Assembly: GCA_963739135.1 (NCBI GenBank)
Contig: CAVTZG010000025.1
Span: 1 to 64,000 of the forward strand
DNA: 64,000 nucleotides
Direction: 5' to 3'
From: Palsa-504 sp963739135
GTDB taxonomy: Bacteria > Actinomycetota > Actinomycetes > Streptosporangiales > Streptosporangiaceae
The notes beneath the pieces are model-generated. The model was given only the letters and a program-made list of their open reading frames with translations, did no database searches and was not told the origin of the DNA. Shown here one piece after another: positions 50,328 through 59,821 of the stretch (position 1 is its first letter; every line of letters begins with the position of its first letter). A program made the position numbers and the translations under genes.

Positions 50328-52298
50328 GTGCCCGGCATGAATTCGGGCCTGAATCCGGCCGATCCGACGCTGGTCGCCGCGTTCAGGTCGGCGCTGCTGC
50401 ACCAGGCCGCAATCGCCGTTATCATCCTGGCCTTCCTGTGGCTGCTGTGGGCCACGGCCCGGACCTGGCGGATGACCACCCCGGCGGCCAAGCCGGAAGA
50501 CAGCGCGGGATCAGGTACCGCCGGACCGGCTGCCGCCGGACCGGGTGCTGCCGGACCGGGTAGCGCCGGACCGGGTAGCGGCGCCCGGGCGCGCTGGGCG
50601 TGGCTCGGCGGCGGAGCCTGGGAGGCCCCGGGTCGGCGGCTGCTGCGCGTCGGGTTCGGCCTGATCTGGATCCTGGACGGGATCTTGCAGGCCCAGCCGA
50701 AGATGGCAGGCGGGCTGGCCGCGCAGGTCATCGAGCCGACCGCGAGCTCCTCGTCGGCCTGGGTGCAGCACGTGGTCAACTGGGGCGGGACCATCTGGTC
50801 CTACCACCCCATCCAGTCGGCAGCGGCCTCGGTGTGGATCCAGGTCGGGCTGGGCATCTGGCTGCTGGTCGCGGCGCACGGGCCGTGGTCCCGGCTGGCC
50901 GGCCTGGCCGCCGTGGCCTGGGGGCTGGTGGTGTGGGTGTTCGGCGAGTCGTTCGGCGGGATCTTCGCGCCCGGGCTGAGCTTGCTGACCGGGGCGCCCG
51001 GGGCGGTGCTGCTCTACGTGGTGGCCGGGGCGCTGGTCGCGCTGCCCGAAGACGCCTGGCGCAGCCCGCGGCTCGGCCGGCTGCTGCTGGCCGGCCTCGG
51101 GCTGTTCTACCTGGGCATGGCCGTGCTGCAGGCGTGGCCCGGGCGCGGCTACTGGCAGGGCGTCAGCCACGGAAAACCCGGCACGCTGGCCGGCATGGTC
51201 CAGGACATGGCCAGCACCCCCCAGCCGCACGTCCTGTCAGCCCTGGTGGCCGACTTCGGCGCGTTCGCGGCCAGCAACGGCTTCGCGGTGAACCTGGTGG
51301 TCGTGATCGTCCTCGCCGTCACCGGCGCGATCTTCCTGACCGGCCGGGCCCGGCTGGTCAGGTACGCGGTGTGGTCCGGCGTCGTGTTCGGGCTGGCCGT
51401 CTGGGTGCTGGTCCAGGACCTCGGCTTCCTGGGCGGGCTCGGGACCGACCCGAACAGCATGATCCCGCTGATGCTGCTGTTCGGGGCGGGGTACCTGGCC
51501 CTGACGCCCGGGCCGCAGGAGGCACCGGCGGCGGCGGCGCAGACCGCCGGGGCGGACGAGGTTTCGGTCGGGGCCGGCGTGGCTGGGCGGCGGGGGCTGA
51601 GGACGCTGACGCCCAGGGCGCTGAGCGGCATCGTGGCGACCGCGAGCGCCCGGTCGGTCGGCGCGGTGGCCGCGCTGGCCATCATCTTGCTCGGGGCGGC
51701 CCCGATGGCCGCGGCGGCGGCCAACCGGACCGCGGACCCGATCCTGGCCCTGGCCATCGCGGGCGGCAGCACCCCGATGGACCTGCCCGCCCCCGGCTTC
51801 ACGCTCACCGACCAGAACGGCCAGACGGTCTCGCTGGCCAGCCTGCGCGGCAAGGTCCTGCTGATGACCTTCCTGGACCCGGTGTGCACCACCGACTGCC
51901 CGATCATCGGCGCGGAGTTCAAGCAGGCCGGCGTGCTGCTCGGCGCGCAGGACAAGGACGTCGAGCTGGTCGCCATCGTGGCCAACCCGACCTACCGGGG
52001 CGTCGCGTTCACCCGGGCGTTCGACCGCGAGGAAGGGCTCAACCGGGTGCCGAACTGGCTGTACCTGACCGGGTCCCTGACCGCGCTGGGCCAGGTCTGG
52101 CGGCAGTACGGGGTGACCGTAGTCAACCTGCCCGCCGGCGCGATGTCCGCGCACAACGACCTGGCCGTGGTCATCGACCGGTCCGGTCACATCCGCGAGG
52201 AGCTGGGCGCCGACCCGGGACCCGGCACCACCAGCACCCAGTCGTCGTTCTCCGTGCTGCTCACCCAGTACGCCCAGCAGGCCCTGGCTGGCTCGTGA
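50328..52298 (+). CDS. DoxX-like membrane domain fused to SCO1/SenC copper-chaperone domain
   Basis: 656 residues; GTG 50328 follows GGAGAGGAG. The first ~470 residues hold about eight hydrophobic segments with DoxX-like character (FGLIWILDGILQAQPKM). A SCO1/SenC-type thioredoxin domain follows at ~500-655: APGFTLTDQNGQTVSLASLRGKVLLMTFLDPVCTTDCPIIG with the C-x3-C copper site, and the distal His in SAHNDLAVVIDRSGHI. SCO proteins deliver copper to the CuA centre of cytochrome oxidase. Fusion to a DoxX-like membrane part is unusual. Stop overlaps the lipoprotein start (GTGA). Confidence 0.85.
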   Translation: MPGMNSGLNPADPTLVAAFRSALLHQAAIAVIILAFLWLLWATARTWRMTTPAAKPEDSAGSGTAGPAAAGPGAAGPGSAGPGSGARARWAWLGGGAWEAPGRRLLRVGFGLIWILDGILQAQPKMAGGLAAQVIEPTASSSSAWVQHVVNWGGTIWSYHPIQSAAASVWIQVGLGIWLLVAAHGPWSRLAGLAAVAWGLVVWVFGESFGGIFAPGLSLLTGAPGAVLLYVVAGALVALPEDAWRSPRLGRLLLAGLGLFYLGMAVLQAWPGRGYWQGVSHGKPGTLAGMVQDMASTPQPHVLSALVADFGAFAASNGFAVNLVVVIVLAVTGAIFLTGRARLVRYAVWSGVVFGLAVWVLVQDLGFLGGLGTDPNSMIPLMLLFGAGYLALTPGPQEAPAAAAQTAGADEVSVGAGVAGRRGLRTLTPRALSGIVATASARSVGAVAALAIILLGAAPMAAAAANRTADPILALAIAGGSTPMDLPAPGFTLTDQNGQTVSLASLRGKVLLMTFLDPVCTTDCPIIGAEFKQAGVLLGAQDKDVELVAIVANPTYRGVAFTRAFDREEGLNRVPNWLYLTGSLTALGQVWRQYGVTVVNLPAGAMSAHNDLAVVIDRSGHIREELGADPGPGTTSTQSSFSVLLTQYAQQALAGS

Positions 52299-53443
52299 GG
52301 CGACCGCTCGCGACCTGGTGCCGGGCCGGCCTGGGAGTGCTGTGCGCCAGCTTGGCAGCCGTGGCCGCCGGCTGCGCGGCGCAGCCGGCCAAGCCCGTCG
52401 CCCCGAGCCTGCGGGCGGTCACGCCCACGCTGGCCACGTCCCTGGTCACCGCGCAGGGCACTTGGGCCATCGCCGTCATGGGCGGGTCGGCCGCGGCAGA
52501 GAACGACTTCTGGCAGCTGTTCGTCCGGCCGCAGGGCGCGAGCCGCTGGTCGCTGGTCACACCGCAGGGCGTGGCCGATAACGGCGGCCTGGTCGCGGCC
52601 GGCGCGGGACCGTCCCTGCTCGTCGGGTTCCGGCCCAGCCAGGGGCTGGCCTTCTCGCCGCTGGCCACCAGCACCGACACGGGGAAGGGCTGGACGCCGG
52701 GCCTGCTGGACGCGGACCTGGCCGACGCGCCTGACGCGCTGGCCGAGGACGCGGCGGGACAGACGCTGGCCCTGCTGGGCAACGGCAGCATCCAGACGGC
52801 GCCGACCGCGGCGGCGGCCCGCGCGGGCCAGTGGTCGCAGCTGGCCAGCCTGCACACGCTGGCTGCGTCCGCGCCCGGACGCGGCTGCGGTCTGGTGACG
52901 GTGAGCGCGGTCTCGTTCGGCCGAAATGATGTCCCGATGGCGGCGGGAGGCTGCGTGCGGCCGGGGGTGGCCGGGGTTTTCGCCGACGTGGGCGGGACGT
53001 GGCAGGCGGCGGGACCGCCGCTGCCGGCCGGGCTGGGCGGGGATCAGGTGCAGGTGCTGAGGCTGTCCGAGACCGCTGACGGGCCCGCGGCGCTGCTGCT
53101 GGCCGGGACCAGCCTGCTGGCGGCCTGGTCGGACGGGACGCGCTGGACGGTGTCGGCGCCGGTGGCGGCGGGGAGCGTGAGCGCGGCGGGGTTCGGGCCC
53201 GGGGGCAGCGCCTGGGTGCTGCTCGGCGGCGGCCGGGCGCAGGCCATCGCCGGTCCGGGCGGCTCGTGGCGGGCGCTGCCGGCCCTGCCGCCGGGCACCG
53301 CGACGCTCGCCCCCGGGACCGGCGGCAGCTACGACGCGCTCGCGACCTCCGGGGCCCGGCTCACCGTCTGGCGGCTGGCCGGGGCGGGCTGGGCCGAGGT
53401 TCAGGTCATCAACGTGCCGATCAGCTACGGCTCGTCGGGCTAG
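52295..53443 (+). CDS. Lipoprotein, beta-propeller-like
   Basis: 382 residues; GTG 52295 overlaps the previous stop. A signal peptide with lipobox SLAAVAAGC places Cys ~26 as the lipid-modified residue. The rest is strand-rich with WD/BNR-like recurring blocks (WAIAVMGGSAAAENDFWQLF, WSLVTPQGVADNGGLV, STDTGKGWTPGLL). Unknown function, but between the DoxX-SCO gene and ctaG it probably belongs to oxidase maturation. Confidence 0.78.
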   Translation: MRRPLATWCRAGLGVLCASLAAVAAGCAAQPAKPVAPSLRAVTPTLATSLVTAQGTWAIAVMGGSAAAENDFWQLFVRPQGASRWSLVTPQGVADNGGLVAAGAGPSLLVGFRPSQGLAFSPLATSTDTGKGWTPGLLDADLADAPDALAEDAAGQTLALLGNGSIQTAPTAAAARAGQWSQLASLHTLAASAPGRGCGLVTVSAVSFGRNDVPMAAGGCVRPGVAGVFADVGGTWQAAGPPLPAGLGGDQVQVLRLSETADGPAALLLAGTSLLAAWSDGTRWTVSAPVAAGSVSAAGFGPGGSAWVLLGGGRAQAIAGPGGSWRALPALPPGTATLAPGTGGSYDALATSGARLTVWRLAGAGWAEVQVINVPISYGSSG

Positions 53444-53465
53444 GGCCGAGCTAGGAGATACAGTC

Positions 53466-54425
53466 ATGAGCTACCTGGCCGGCCACTGGTCCTTCGACCC
53501 GTTCGTCGTCCTGGCCGTCGCGGTCGCGGTGTGGCACGAGATCGGGCTGCGGCGGCTGGCGCGGCGGTCCCGGCCCGAGCGGACCAGGCAGCGGCGGCTG
53601 CGGTCGCTGTGGTTCTACGCGGGGCTGCTGGTGCTGCTGCTGGCGGTGACCTCGCCGATCGACTACTGGGCCGACGACTACTTCTTCGTGCACATGATCC
53701 AGCACCTGCTGCTCATGTTCGCCGCGCCGTCGCTGATCGTGGCGGGCGCGCCGTGGCAGCCGCTGCTGGACGCGCTGCCCGGCCGGTCCGGGCGCAGCGT
53801 GACCCGGGGCGTGCTGGCGGGCGGCTGGTCGCGGCCGCTGCGGGCAATTGGCGGGTTCTTCGTCCGGCCGTGGGTGTCGGTGGCGCTGTTCAACGCGGTA
53901 ATGATCTTCTGGCACCTGCCCAGGCCCTATGACCTGGCGGAGAACAACCAGGCCGTGCACATCTGGCTGATGCACGCCAGTTTCTTCGCGGCCGGCGTGC
54001 TGTTCTGGCTGCAGTTCATCCCGTCGCCGCCGTTCCGCCGCCGGATGCCGCTGGTGTCCCAGGCCGCCGCACTGCTGGGCACCAACTTCGTGATGATCTT
54101 CATCGCCATGGCGCTGAGCATCTTCGCCTCGCACTCGGTGTACTCGGTCTACGACCACGTGCCCGGCGTCACCCTGCCGCCGTTCGCCGATCAGCAGATC
54201 GGCGCGGCGATCCTGTGGGTATGCGGCGACTTCTGGGCCATGCCGTCGATGATCGTGATCGTCAGGCGGCTGATCCACACCGACGGGAGCATCACGGCGG
54301 CGCTGGACAAGGTCCTGAACCGAGGCGCGTCACGGGCGGGCTGGGCTACGGGGGGTCGCCCGCACGCGGGCGTGCTGGGCGGCGGCCCGGCTCAGCGGAC
54401 GTCGCCGCCCGACGGCGAATCGTGA
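53466..54425 (+). CDS. ctaG: CtaG-type cytochrome c oxidase assembly protein
   Basis: 319 residues from ATG 53466. About seven hydrophobic segments. Family signatures: PIDYWADDYFFVHMIQHLLLMFAAPSLIVAGAPW (conserved His pair), MIFWHLPRPYDLA, and VHIWLMHASFFAAGVLFW, followed by DQQIGAAILWVCGD. caa3-type CtaG helps insert copper into heme-copper oxidase. It agrees with the SCO domain in the preceding gene. Its C-terminal 34 bases overlap the convergent DMT gene. Confidence 0.9.
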   Translation: MSYLAGHWSFDPFVVLAVAVAVWHEIGLRRLARRSRPERTRQRRLRSLWFYAGLLVLLLAVTSPIDYWADDYFFVHMIQHLLLMFAAPSLIVAGAPWQPLLDALPGRSGRSVTRGVLAGGWSRPLRAIGGFFVRPWVSVALFNAVMIFWHLPRPYDLAENNQAVHIWLMHASFFAAGVLFWLQFIPSPPFRRRMPLVSQAAALLGTNFVMIFIAMALSIFASHSVYSVYDHVPGVTLPPFADQQIGAAILWVCGDFWAMPSMIVIVRRLIHTDGSITAALDKVLNRGASRAGWATGGRPHAGVLGGGPAQRTSPPDGES

Positions 54426-55423
54426 ACCTGCCGCCGGTGCGCCGGGCGGGAGAACTTCCTGGCCCCGGGCCCGGGCGGGTGCTGGCCGTTCGGTGAGGGG
54501 GCCGGGGTGGGGTGATCGTCCGGGCCGGCGGCGTCCGCGGCGGGGTGGATGGCGCCGGTGATCTTGTGCAGCCCGCGGAACGCCGACGAGCGCGCCACCG
54601 CGACCACCCCGACGATCAGCGCGGCGATCCCGCCGGCCTCGATGGCCAGCATGCCGGGCGAGATCTGGATCCGGTCGCCGAAGACCACGATGCCGAGCGC
54701 GATCCCGGCCACCGGCTCGCCCGCCGCGATGGTGGGCAGCGACCAGTGCAGCGGCCCGGCGCTGAACGCGTTCTGCATCAGCCAGATGCCGACGATGCCC
54801 GCGCCGACCAGGGCATAGGCCGACCAGGTGGAGAACAGGACGGTGACGGACTGGCCCTGCAGGCTCTCCAGCGTCTGCCGGGTCAGCGCGTCCTGGATGC
54901 CGAAGACCAGGCCGGCCCCGAGGCCGGTGAGGGTGGCCCGGACCTGGCCCTGCCTGCGCTGCCCGCTCAGCACGGCGACGGCCGCGACGGCGGCGATGAT
55001 CGCGGCCGCGTACCAGTGCGAGAACGAGCCGAACGACAGGCCGATGGGCGTGGCGGAACGGGTGACCGACACCAGGGCCACGCCGGCGCACAGGATGAGC
55101 GCGCCGACCACCTCGGTCACCTTGACCGACTGCCGGGACATGGGCACGGCCAGGAACAGCGCGAACACCAGGTAGGTGGTCAGCAGCGGCTCCACCAGGG
55201 TCAGCTCGAGGTGGCCGATGGACCAGGCGGCGACCAGGTAGCCGGCCACCATGCACCCGATGCCGAGCAGCCACCGCGGCTTGCGCAGCAGGTCGGTCAG
55301 GATGCGCCAGGACAGGAAGCGCGAGTCGGGTTCCTGCGCGGCGGCGTACTGCTGGAGCACGAAGCCCACCCCGAGCAGCACGGCAGCGACGAGGGTGGTC
55401 GCGTAGTCCACATCCAGGTCCAC
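54392..55423 (-). CDS. DMT/EamA-family transporter
   Basis: 343 residues from an ATG at 55423. Nine to ten helices in two EamA-like halves: TTLVAAVLLGVGFVLQQYAAA and LLGIGCMVAGYLVAAW open the first, SAYALVGAGIVGIWLMQ the second. A Pro/His-rich C-terminal tail follows. Substrate unknown. No start conflict; the promoter region (55424-55742, ~320 bases) shows nothing else. Confidence 0.85.
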   Translation of the reverse strand: MDLDVDYATTLVAAVLLGVGFVLQQYAAAQEPDSRFLSWRILTDLLRKPRWLLGIGCMVAGYLVAAWSIGHLELTLVEPLLTTYLVFALFLAVPMSRQSVKVTEVVGALILCAGVALVSVTRSATPIGLSFGSFSHWYAAAIIAAVAAVAVLSGQRRQGQVRATLTGLGAGLVFGIQDALTRQTLESLQGQSVTVLFSTWSAYALVGAGIVGIWLMQNAFSAGPLHWSLPTIAAGEPVAGIALGIVVFGDRIQISPGMLAIEAGGIAALIVGVVAVARSSAFRGLHKITGAIHPAADAAGPDDHPTPAPSPNGQHPPGPGARKFSRPAHRRQVHDSPSGGDVR

Positions 55424-55742
55424 GGCGCTCGTTCTTCGCTAGGGGCAAACTGTGCGGGTATCAAGGACAACGTGCACGGCTGACGGCTAGTTTCGGTTCA
55501 GCCGCGTGACGCGTGGGCGGTGGCGACGCGCATTGATCGTATGGTAGCCGTCTATCTGACTGCTGCCGCCGCGCCGGACGGCTGAACATCATTGCGGCCC
55601 GGAACACATGATTGGCGCTGAGTTGTTATCGGCCCACGGTGCGGGACGATGTCCGCGATGTCTGCATTCCGCTGCCCGGCCGGTCAGCCGTTACTATCAT
55701 GAGCTTCGTCGGCGTGCGTGATTGCCGGGGGAGGATGCTGGG

Positions 55743-56435
55743 GTGGGGGACCAGAAGAAGGCTTCCAGGAAACGGGCCGAGGGGACACGCGAGCGCGTCG
55801 TCGCCTACCTGGTCCAGACCGGTGAACTGGCCGACTCCGCCGGGATGGCGAGCACCCGGCTGGCCGTTGCGGTCGGGTATCCGGGTACCAGCGTGGCCTT
55901 CGCGCAGCTGCTGTCCGGCATGGAGCGTTCCGGGATCATCGAGCGTGACGTGCGCGGCAAGCGGACCTACCGGATCGGCCTGAGCCGGGTGCGTGTCGCC
56001 GCGCCCGGCGGCCACGGATCCGGGGCGGCGGCCAACAGGCGGGCCGGGGCCAACGGTGCGGCGGGAGCGCTGGCCGCCCGCGGGTCCGGGCCTGGTACGG
56101 CCGGCGGTCCTGGCGTGCAGCCGGGACCGGCGGGCTTCGATTACGACGAGCTGGCCCGGCGGCTGCTGGCCCAGCTGATCCGGCGGCTGGCGACGGTCGC
56201 CGACCTGGAATCCGAGCTGGCCAGCGCCTGGACCAAGCACGGCCAGCTAGCCGAGGAGAACATCAGGCTGCGGGAGCAGCTGCAGGCCGCGGAGGAGTCG
56301 CTGACGCTGGCCCGGGAGAGCCTGCGCAGGCTGTCTGACCCGGCTGACCTGGACAGTTCGGAGTTGGTGCTGCTGCAGCGGCTGCTCGGCCCGGAAGCGG
56401 GGACGGCGGGCTACTCTACGGCCACGCCGGGATAG
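55743..56435 (+). CDS. Winged-helix + coiled-coil protein
   Basis: 230 residues; GTG 55743 has GGGGGAGG eight bases upstream (TTG 55722 rejected). Residues ~10-80 form a winged helix (ERVVAYLVQTGELADSAGMASTRLAVAVGYPGTSVAFAQLLSGMERSGIIERDVRGKRTYRIGL). A Gly/Ala linker is followed by a coiled coil (LLAQLIRRLATVADLESELASAWTKHGQLAEENIRLREQLQAAEESLTLARESLRRL). Probably a DNA-binding oligomer; unknown family. Convergent with the amidohydrolase, overlapping by 25 bases. Confidence 0.75.
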   Translation: MGDQKKASRKRAEGTRERVVAYLVQTGELADSAGMASTRLAVAVGYPGTSVAFAQLLSGMERSGIIERDVRGKRTYRIGLSRVRVAAPGGHGSGAAANRRAGANGAAGALAARGSGPGTAGGPGVQPGPAGFDYDELARRLLAQLIRRLATVADLESELASAWTKHGQLAEENIRLREQLQAAEESLTLARESLRRLSDPADLDSSELVLLQRLLGPEAGTAGYSTATPG

Positions 56436-57271
56436 ACCTGGCCCGCGTGGCCGGCCAGCACGGCCGCCAGGACCTCGTCGGGCAGGCCCAGGCCCGCGAG
56501 GGCGCGGACGTTCCTGGCCGTGCCGGGCACGCCGGGCCAGTCGGTGCCGAAGATCCACTTGGCGGCCAGGGCGGGCAGGTCGAAGCCGGCGTAGTAGGCG
56601 GGCAGCCGCTTCGGCGGCAGGCCGGCCAGGTCCAGCCACACGTTGTCCCGCTCCAGCGCCAGCCGGGCCGCGTCGGCGTACCACCCGCCGCGGCCGCCGT
56701 GGGCCAGCACGAACTGGACGCCGGGGAAGTCGCTGATCAGGGCGTCCATCAGCTTGGGGTCTCCCCCCTCGGGCTGCGAGCCGGGGAAGATGCTGCCGCC
56801 GGTGTGCACCACCACGGGCACGCCGCGCGCGGCGCACAGCTCGTAGACCGGGTACATGTCCGCCCGGTCGGCGGCGAAGCCGCCGTGCACCGGGTGCACC
56901 TTGACCGCGACCGCGCCCAGGTCGAGCTGGCGTTCGGCTTCGGCGGCCGGCTGGGTGTGCAGCAGCGGGTTCACGTTGGCCACCAGCCGGTACCGGCGGG
57001 GGTTGTGCGCGATGATCGGCAGCAGGTCCTCGGCCGCCTGGATCCCGGTGGCCCGCGGGCTGTACTCGGCGAACAGCAGCGCGACATCGACGCCCTCGGC
57101 GTCGAGCAGCGCGTCCAGCCGGGCCGGGACCGGGTCGCCGTCGGCGTCGAAGACGTCCCGCCAGCCGGAGTCCTGGCCGAAGTCGACGGCCCACTGCATC
57201 CAGGCGGGGGCCACCGTGCTCAGCCGGGGCACGTGCATGTGCGCGTCGACCACCGTCAGGCCGTCGATCAT
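56411..57271 (-). CDS. Amidohydrolase-family metal-dependent hydrolase
   Basis: 286 residues from ATG 57271. The start VDAHMHVP carries the H-x-H metal pair. Later VKVHPVHGG, VVVHTGGSIFPG, VLAHGGRGG and FGTDWPG (terminal Asp) complete the amidohydrolase_2 site. Decarboxylase-type or lactonase-type members share this pattern; the substrate is not predictable. The carbonic-anhydrase-like gene lies 20 bases upstream on the same strand, suggesting a two-gene unit. Confidence 0.85.
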   Translation of the reverse strand: MIDGLTVVDAHMHVPRLSTVAPAWMQWAVDFGQDSGWRDVFDADGDPVPARLDALLDAEGVDVALLFAEYSPRATGIQAAEDLLPIIAHNPRRYRLVANVNPLLHTQPAAEAERQLDLGAVAVKVHPVHGGFAADRADMYPVYELCAARGVPVVVHTGGSIFPGSQPEGGDPKLMDALISDFPGVQFVLAHGGRGGWYADAARLALERDNVWLDLAGLPPKRLPAYYAGFDLPALAAKWIFGTDWPGVPGTARNVRALAGLGLPDEVLAAVLAGHAGQVYPGVAVE

Positions 57272-57290
57272 GGATTGATCATGGCGCGGC

Positions 57291-57815
57291 TCAGGCGTCC
57301 AGGCGCCGCAGCAGGCCGCTGGAGTACTTGCGGGCCGACTCCAGGTAGGTCTGCATGGCGCTGGCGGCCAGGTCGCCGGGGATCCCGGTCCGCTTGATCT
57401 TCGCGGGCACGCCCGCCACCAGCGTGGCGGGCGGCACCTCGAAGCCCTCGGGCACCAGGGCGGCGGCGGCCACGACCGAGCCGGCCCCGATCCGGGCCCG
57501 GTTCAAGGTGACGGACCCCGAGCCGATCAGGCACCGGTCTTCGACCACGCAGCCTTCGAGGTGGGTGTTGTGCCCGACTACGCACTCGGCGCCGATCAGC
57601 GTGGGCCAGTCGTGGGTGCAGTGCACCACGGTGCCGTCCTGGATCGAGGTCCGCGCGCCGACCTCGATGCGGCTGTGGTCGCCGCGCAGCACGGCGCAGG
57701 GCCAGACCGATGCCTGCGCGCCGATCCGCACCCGGCCGATGATCACGGCGTCGGGGTGGACGAAGGCGGAGGGGTCGATGTCCGGTTCGTACTCACCCAG
57801 GGCGTAGATCGGCAT
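57291..57815 (-). CDS. Gamma-carbonic anhydrase-like left-handed beta-helix protein
   Basis: 174 residues from ATG 57815. Hexapeptide repeats: IIGRVRIGAQASVWPCAVLRGDHSRIEVGARTSIQDGTVVHCTHDWPTLIG, then VVGHNTHLEGCVVEDRCLIGSG. The histidines in VVHCTHD and VGHNTH are the metal ligands of the gamma class. Members hydrate CO2, or bind acyl or other ligands. It lies upstream of, and probably in one unit with, the amidohydrolase. Confidence 0.88.
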   Translation of the reverse strand: MPIYALGEYEPDIDPSAFVHPDAVIIGRVRIGAQASVWPCAVLRGDHSRIEVGARTSIQDGTVVHCTHDWPTLIGAECVVGHNTHLEGCVVEDRCLIGSGSVTLNRARIGAGSVVAAAALVPEGFEVPPATLVAGVPAKIKRTGIPGDLAASAMQTYLESARKYSSGLLRRLDA

Positions 57816-57888
57816 CAGCAAACCCTATCGCGCGGCCTGCGGGCCGCAGGTGTCCCGGTCGATCACGGCGGGCGGTAGGGTCGGCGGC

Positions 57889-58499
57889 ATGGCAGGCGAG
57901 GTTACCTTCGATGGCAAGCTGGAGCCGGAAGAGGATTACGAGCAGCTGCTGTTCGACGGCGTCGTTTCGACGACGCCGACGCGGTGTCGTGCCACTTCAT
58001 GGACTGTGCGTTCGGCTCGGTGTCGTTCGGCGGCGGGCGGCTGCGCAAGTGCCGGTTCACCGACGTCGCGATGCGTGAGGTCCGGTTCGTGGCCACCGAT
58101 CTGGCCGAGACCGGCTGGCAGGACGTCACCCTGGACGGCTGCGCGCTGGCCGGCGTGCAGGCCTTCTCGGCCGGGCTGCGCCGGGTGGTGTTCCGGGACA
58201 GCAAGCTCGACTCGGTGAACTTCCGCGCCGGCTCGCTCATGGACGTGAAGTTCGAGAACTGCGTGCTGCTCGACGCGGATTTCGGCGGGGCCAGGCTGCA
58301 GCGGGTCAGCTTTTCCGGCAGTACTTTGGCCCGGGCGGACTTCACGAAGGTGACCTGCACCGACGTGGACCTGCGCGGGGCCCGCCTGGGCATCACCGCG
58401 GGGTATGAGTCACTGCGCGGCGCCACGATCGATACCGTCCAGCTGGTGGAGCTGGCCCCGCTGCTGGCCCGGCACCTGGGCCTGACCGTGACCGACTGA
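57889..58499 (+). pseudogene. Pentapeptide-repeat protein, one frameshift
   Basis: ATG 57889 reads AGEVTFDGKLEPEEDYEQLLFDGVV and then leaves the good frame near 57966. From there the repeat domain continues in another frame: FDDADAVSCHFMDCAFGSVSF, RKCRFTDVAMREVRFVATDL, LDSVNFRAGSLMDVKFENCVLLDADFGG, LARADFTKVTCTDVDLRGARL. Missing one base restores a ~203-residue protein. Quadrilateral-helix fold; function unknown. Either a sequencing or assembly error or a recent mutation; an alternative start at 57984 would give the repeats alone. Confidence 0.75.
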
Positions 58500-58506
58500 C
58501 GCGAGC

Positions 58507-59754
58507 TCAGAAGCTGACCCGGGACCAGGTCGCCCCGGCGTCTTCGGTGCGGAAGAGCTGCCCGGGCCGCTGGGTGCGGTTGCCGTCGCTGTCGGCGGGG
58601 CCGTGCACGACCACGCCGTCGGCGGCGGTGGTGAAGCCGAGATCGGCCCAGCCCGATCCGCCGTCGTATTGCTCGTTGACGGTCTGCCAGCTGGTCCCGG
58701 CGTTGCCCGAGTAGAACAGCCAGCTCGCCGCGCTCGCGGTGGCGATGGCCAGCTGGCCCGTGGTGGTGGCGGCGATGGTTCCCCCGTCGCCGTCGGGGCT
58801 GGGCGCGCCGGCCAGCGTCCAGTGCGCCCCGGCGTCGTCGCTGACGTATACCTGCTTGATCGTGTGCCCGGTGTACCCCTCGCCGGTGCACAGCAGGGCC
58901 AGTCCGGTGGTCCCGGTCACGGCCGTTCCGGTCACGGCCACGGACGGGGCGCCGGCGTGGAGCGGGCACGGGATGGGGTTTCGGCTGAAGGTGACTCCGC
59001 CGTCGGCGGTCACGAGCACGTCGTTATCCGCTATGACAGCGGCGATCCCGGCCTGGGTGGCGATCAGGTCGTCGGGGTCGATCAAGCTGAGGCCGGCGCT
59101 GCTGGCCACGGCGGACCATGGGCCGCCGATGAGCGGCCGGCGCACCAGCATGCCGGACTGGGGGCAGCCGCCGGCCGTGCACCGGGCCATGACCGCGAGC
59201 ACCTGGCTGTGCACGATGGCCAGGGACAGCACCCAGTAGCCGGGCGGCGTGACGGCGCGGGTCCACTGCCGCGCGCCGTCGGTGGTCTCCCACAGGCCGT
59301 CGCCGAACACGAACCCGTGCTGCGCGGTGGCGAACCTGATGCCCCACACCACCGGCCCGCCGGCCAGGCCGGGCTGCCCCACGGGCTCGGCCGGGGCGGG
59401 CACGGCGGCCCAGCTCGCGCCGCGGTCCAGGGTGCGCACGACGGATGTGCACGGTGCCTGCGCACACGGCGCGGTGCCGAGCACGAACGCCTCGTCCGGC
59501 GACACGAACGTAACCGAGGTGGCGGCGAATCCGGCCGGCACGGGCCCGCCCGGCGGGGTGGTGCCTTGGCTTGCGGCCGTCGGGCCGGCCTGGGTCGGCG
59601 GCGGGGCTGGTGTGGACGAGCTTGAGGCCGAACGGGCCGGGGTGCTTGCTGCGGTGCTTCCCGGCGCGGCCGGCCCTACGACTGCCGAGCCGCATCCCGC
59701 GATGCTGAGGGCCGCCGCCACCGCCAGGGCGCCCACCCAACCAGATGTCCGCAT
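58507..59754 (-). CDS. Lipoprotein with BNR/YCF48-type propeller
   Basis: 415 residues; ATG 59754 with AAGGAG nine bases upstream. Lipobox LSIAGC puts the lipid on Cys ~21. A Ser/Thr/Pro-rich linker is followed by strand-rich repeats such as VVRTLDRGASWAAVP, GLWETTDGARQWTRAV, LVTADGGVTFSRNP, YVSDDAGAHWTLAG and FRTEDAGATWSRV. These are BNR-like Asp-x-Gly-x-x-W blocks of sialidase or YCF48-type propellers. Function unknown; it resembles the 52295 lipoprotein in fold. Downstream end of the MurL/MurD2 gene run. Confidence 0.8.
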   Translation of the reverse strand: MRTSGWVGALAVAAALSIAGCGSAVVGPAAPGSTAASTPARSASSSSTPAPPPTQAGPTAASQGTTPPGGPVPAGFAATSVTFVSPDEAFVLGTAPCAQAPCTSVVRTLDRGASWAAVPAPAEPVGQPGLAGGPVVWGIRFATAQHGFVFGDGLWETTDGARQWTRAVTPPGYWVLSLAIVHSQVLAVMARCTAGGCPQSGMLVRRPLIGGPWSAVASSAGLSLIDPDDLIATQAGIAAVIADNDVLVTADGGVTFSRNPIPCPLHAGAPSVAVTGTAVTGTTGLALLCTGEGYTGHTIKQVYVSDDAGAHWTLAGAPSPDGDGGTIAATTTGQLAIATASAASWLFYSGNAGTSWQTVNEQYDGGSGWADLGFTTAADGVVVHGPADSDGNRTQRPGQLFRTEDAGATWSRVSF

Positions 59755-59821
59755 GCCCACCAACTCCTTGTTGCTACGGACAAAGACGCCGCAGCTGCGG
59801 GTTCGGTTGGGCCGGGGCGGG

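Noticed and set aside
50600..52294. Long plus frame in front of the lipoprotein
   Set aside because: Arg/Gly-rich shadow of the DoxX-SCO gene; the lipoprotein starts at GTG 52295 with a clear lipobox.
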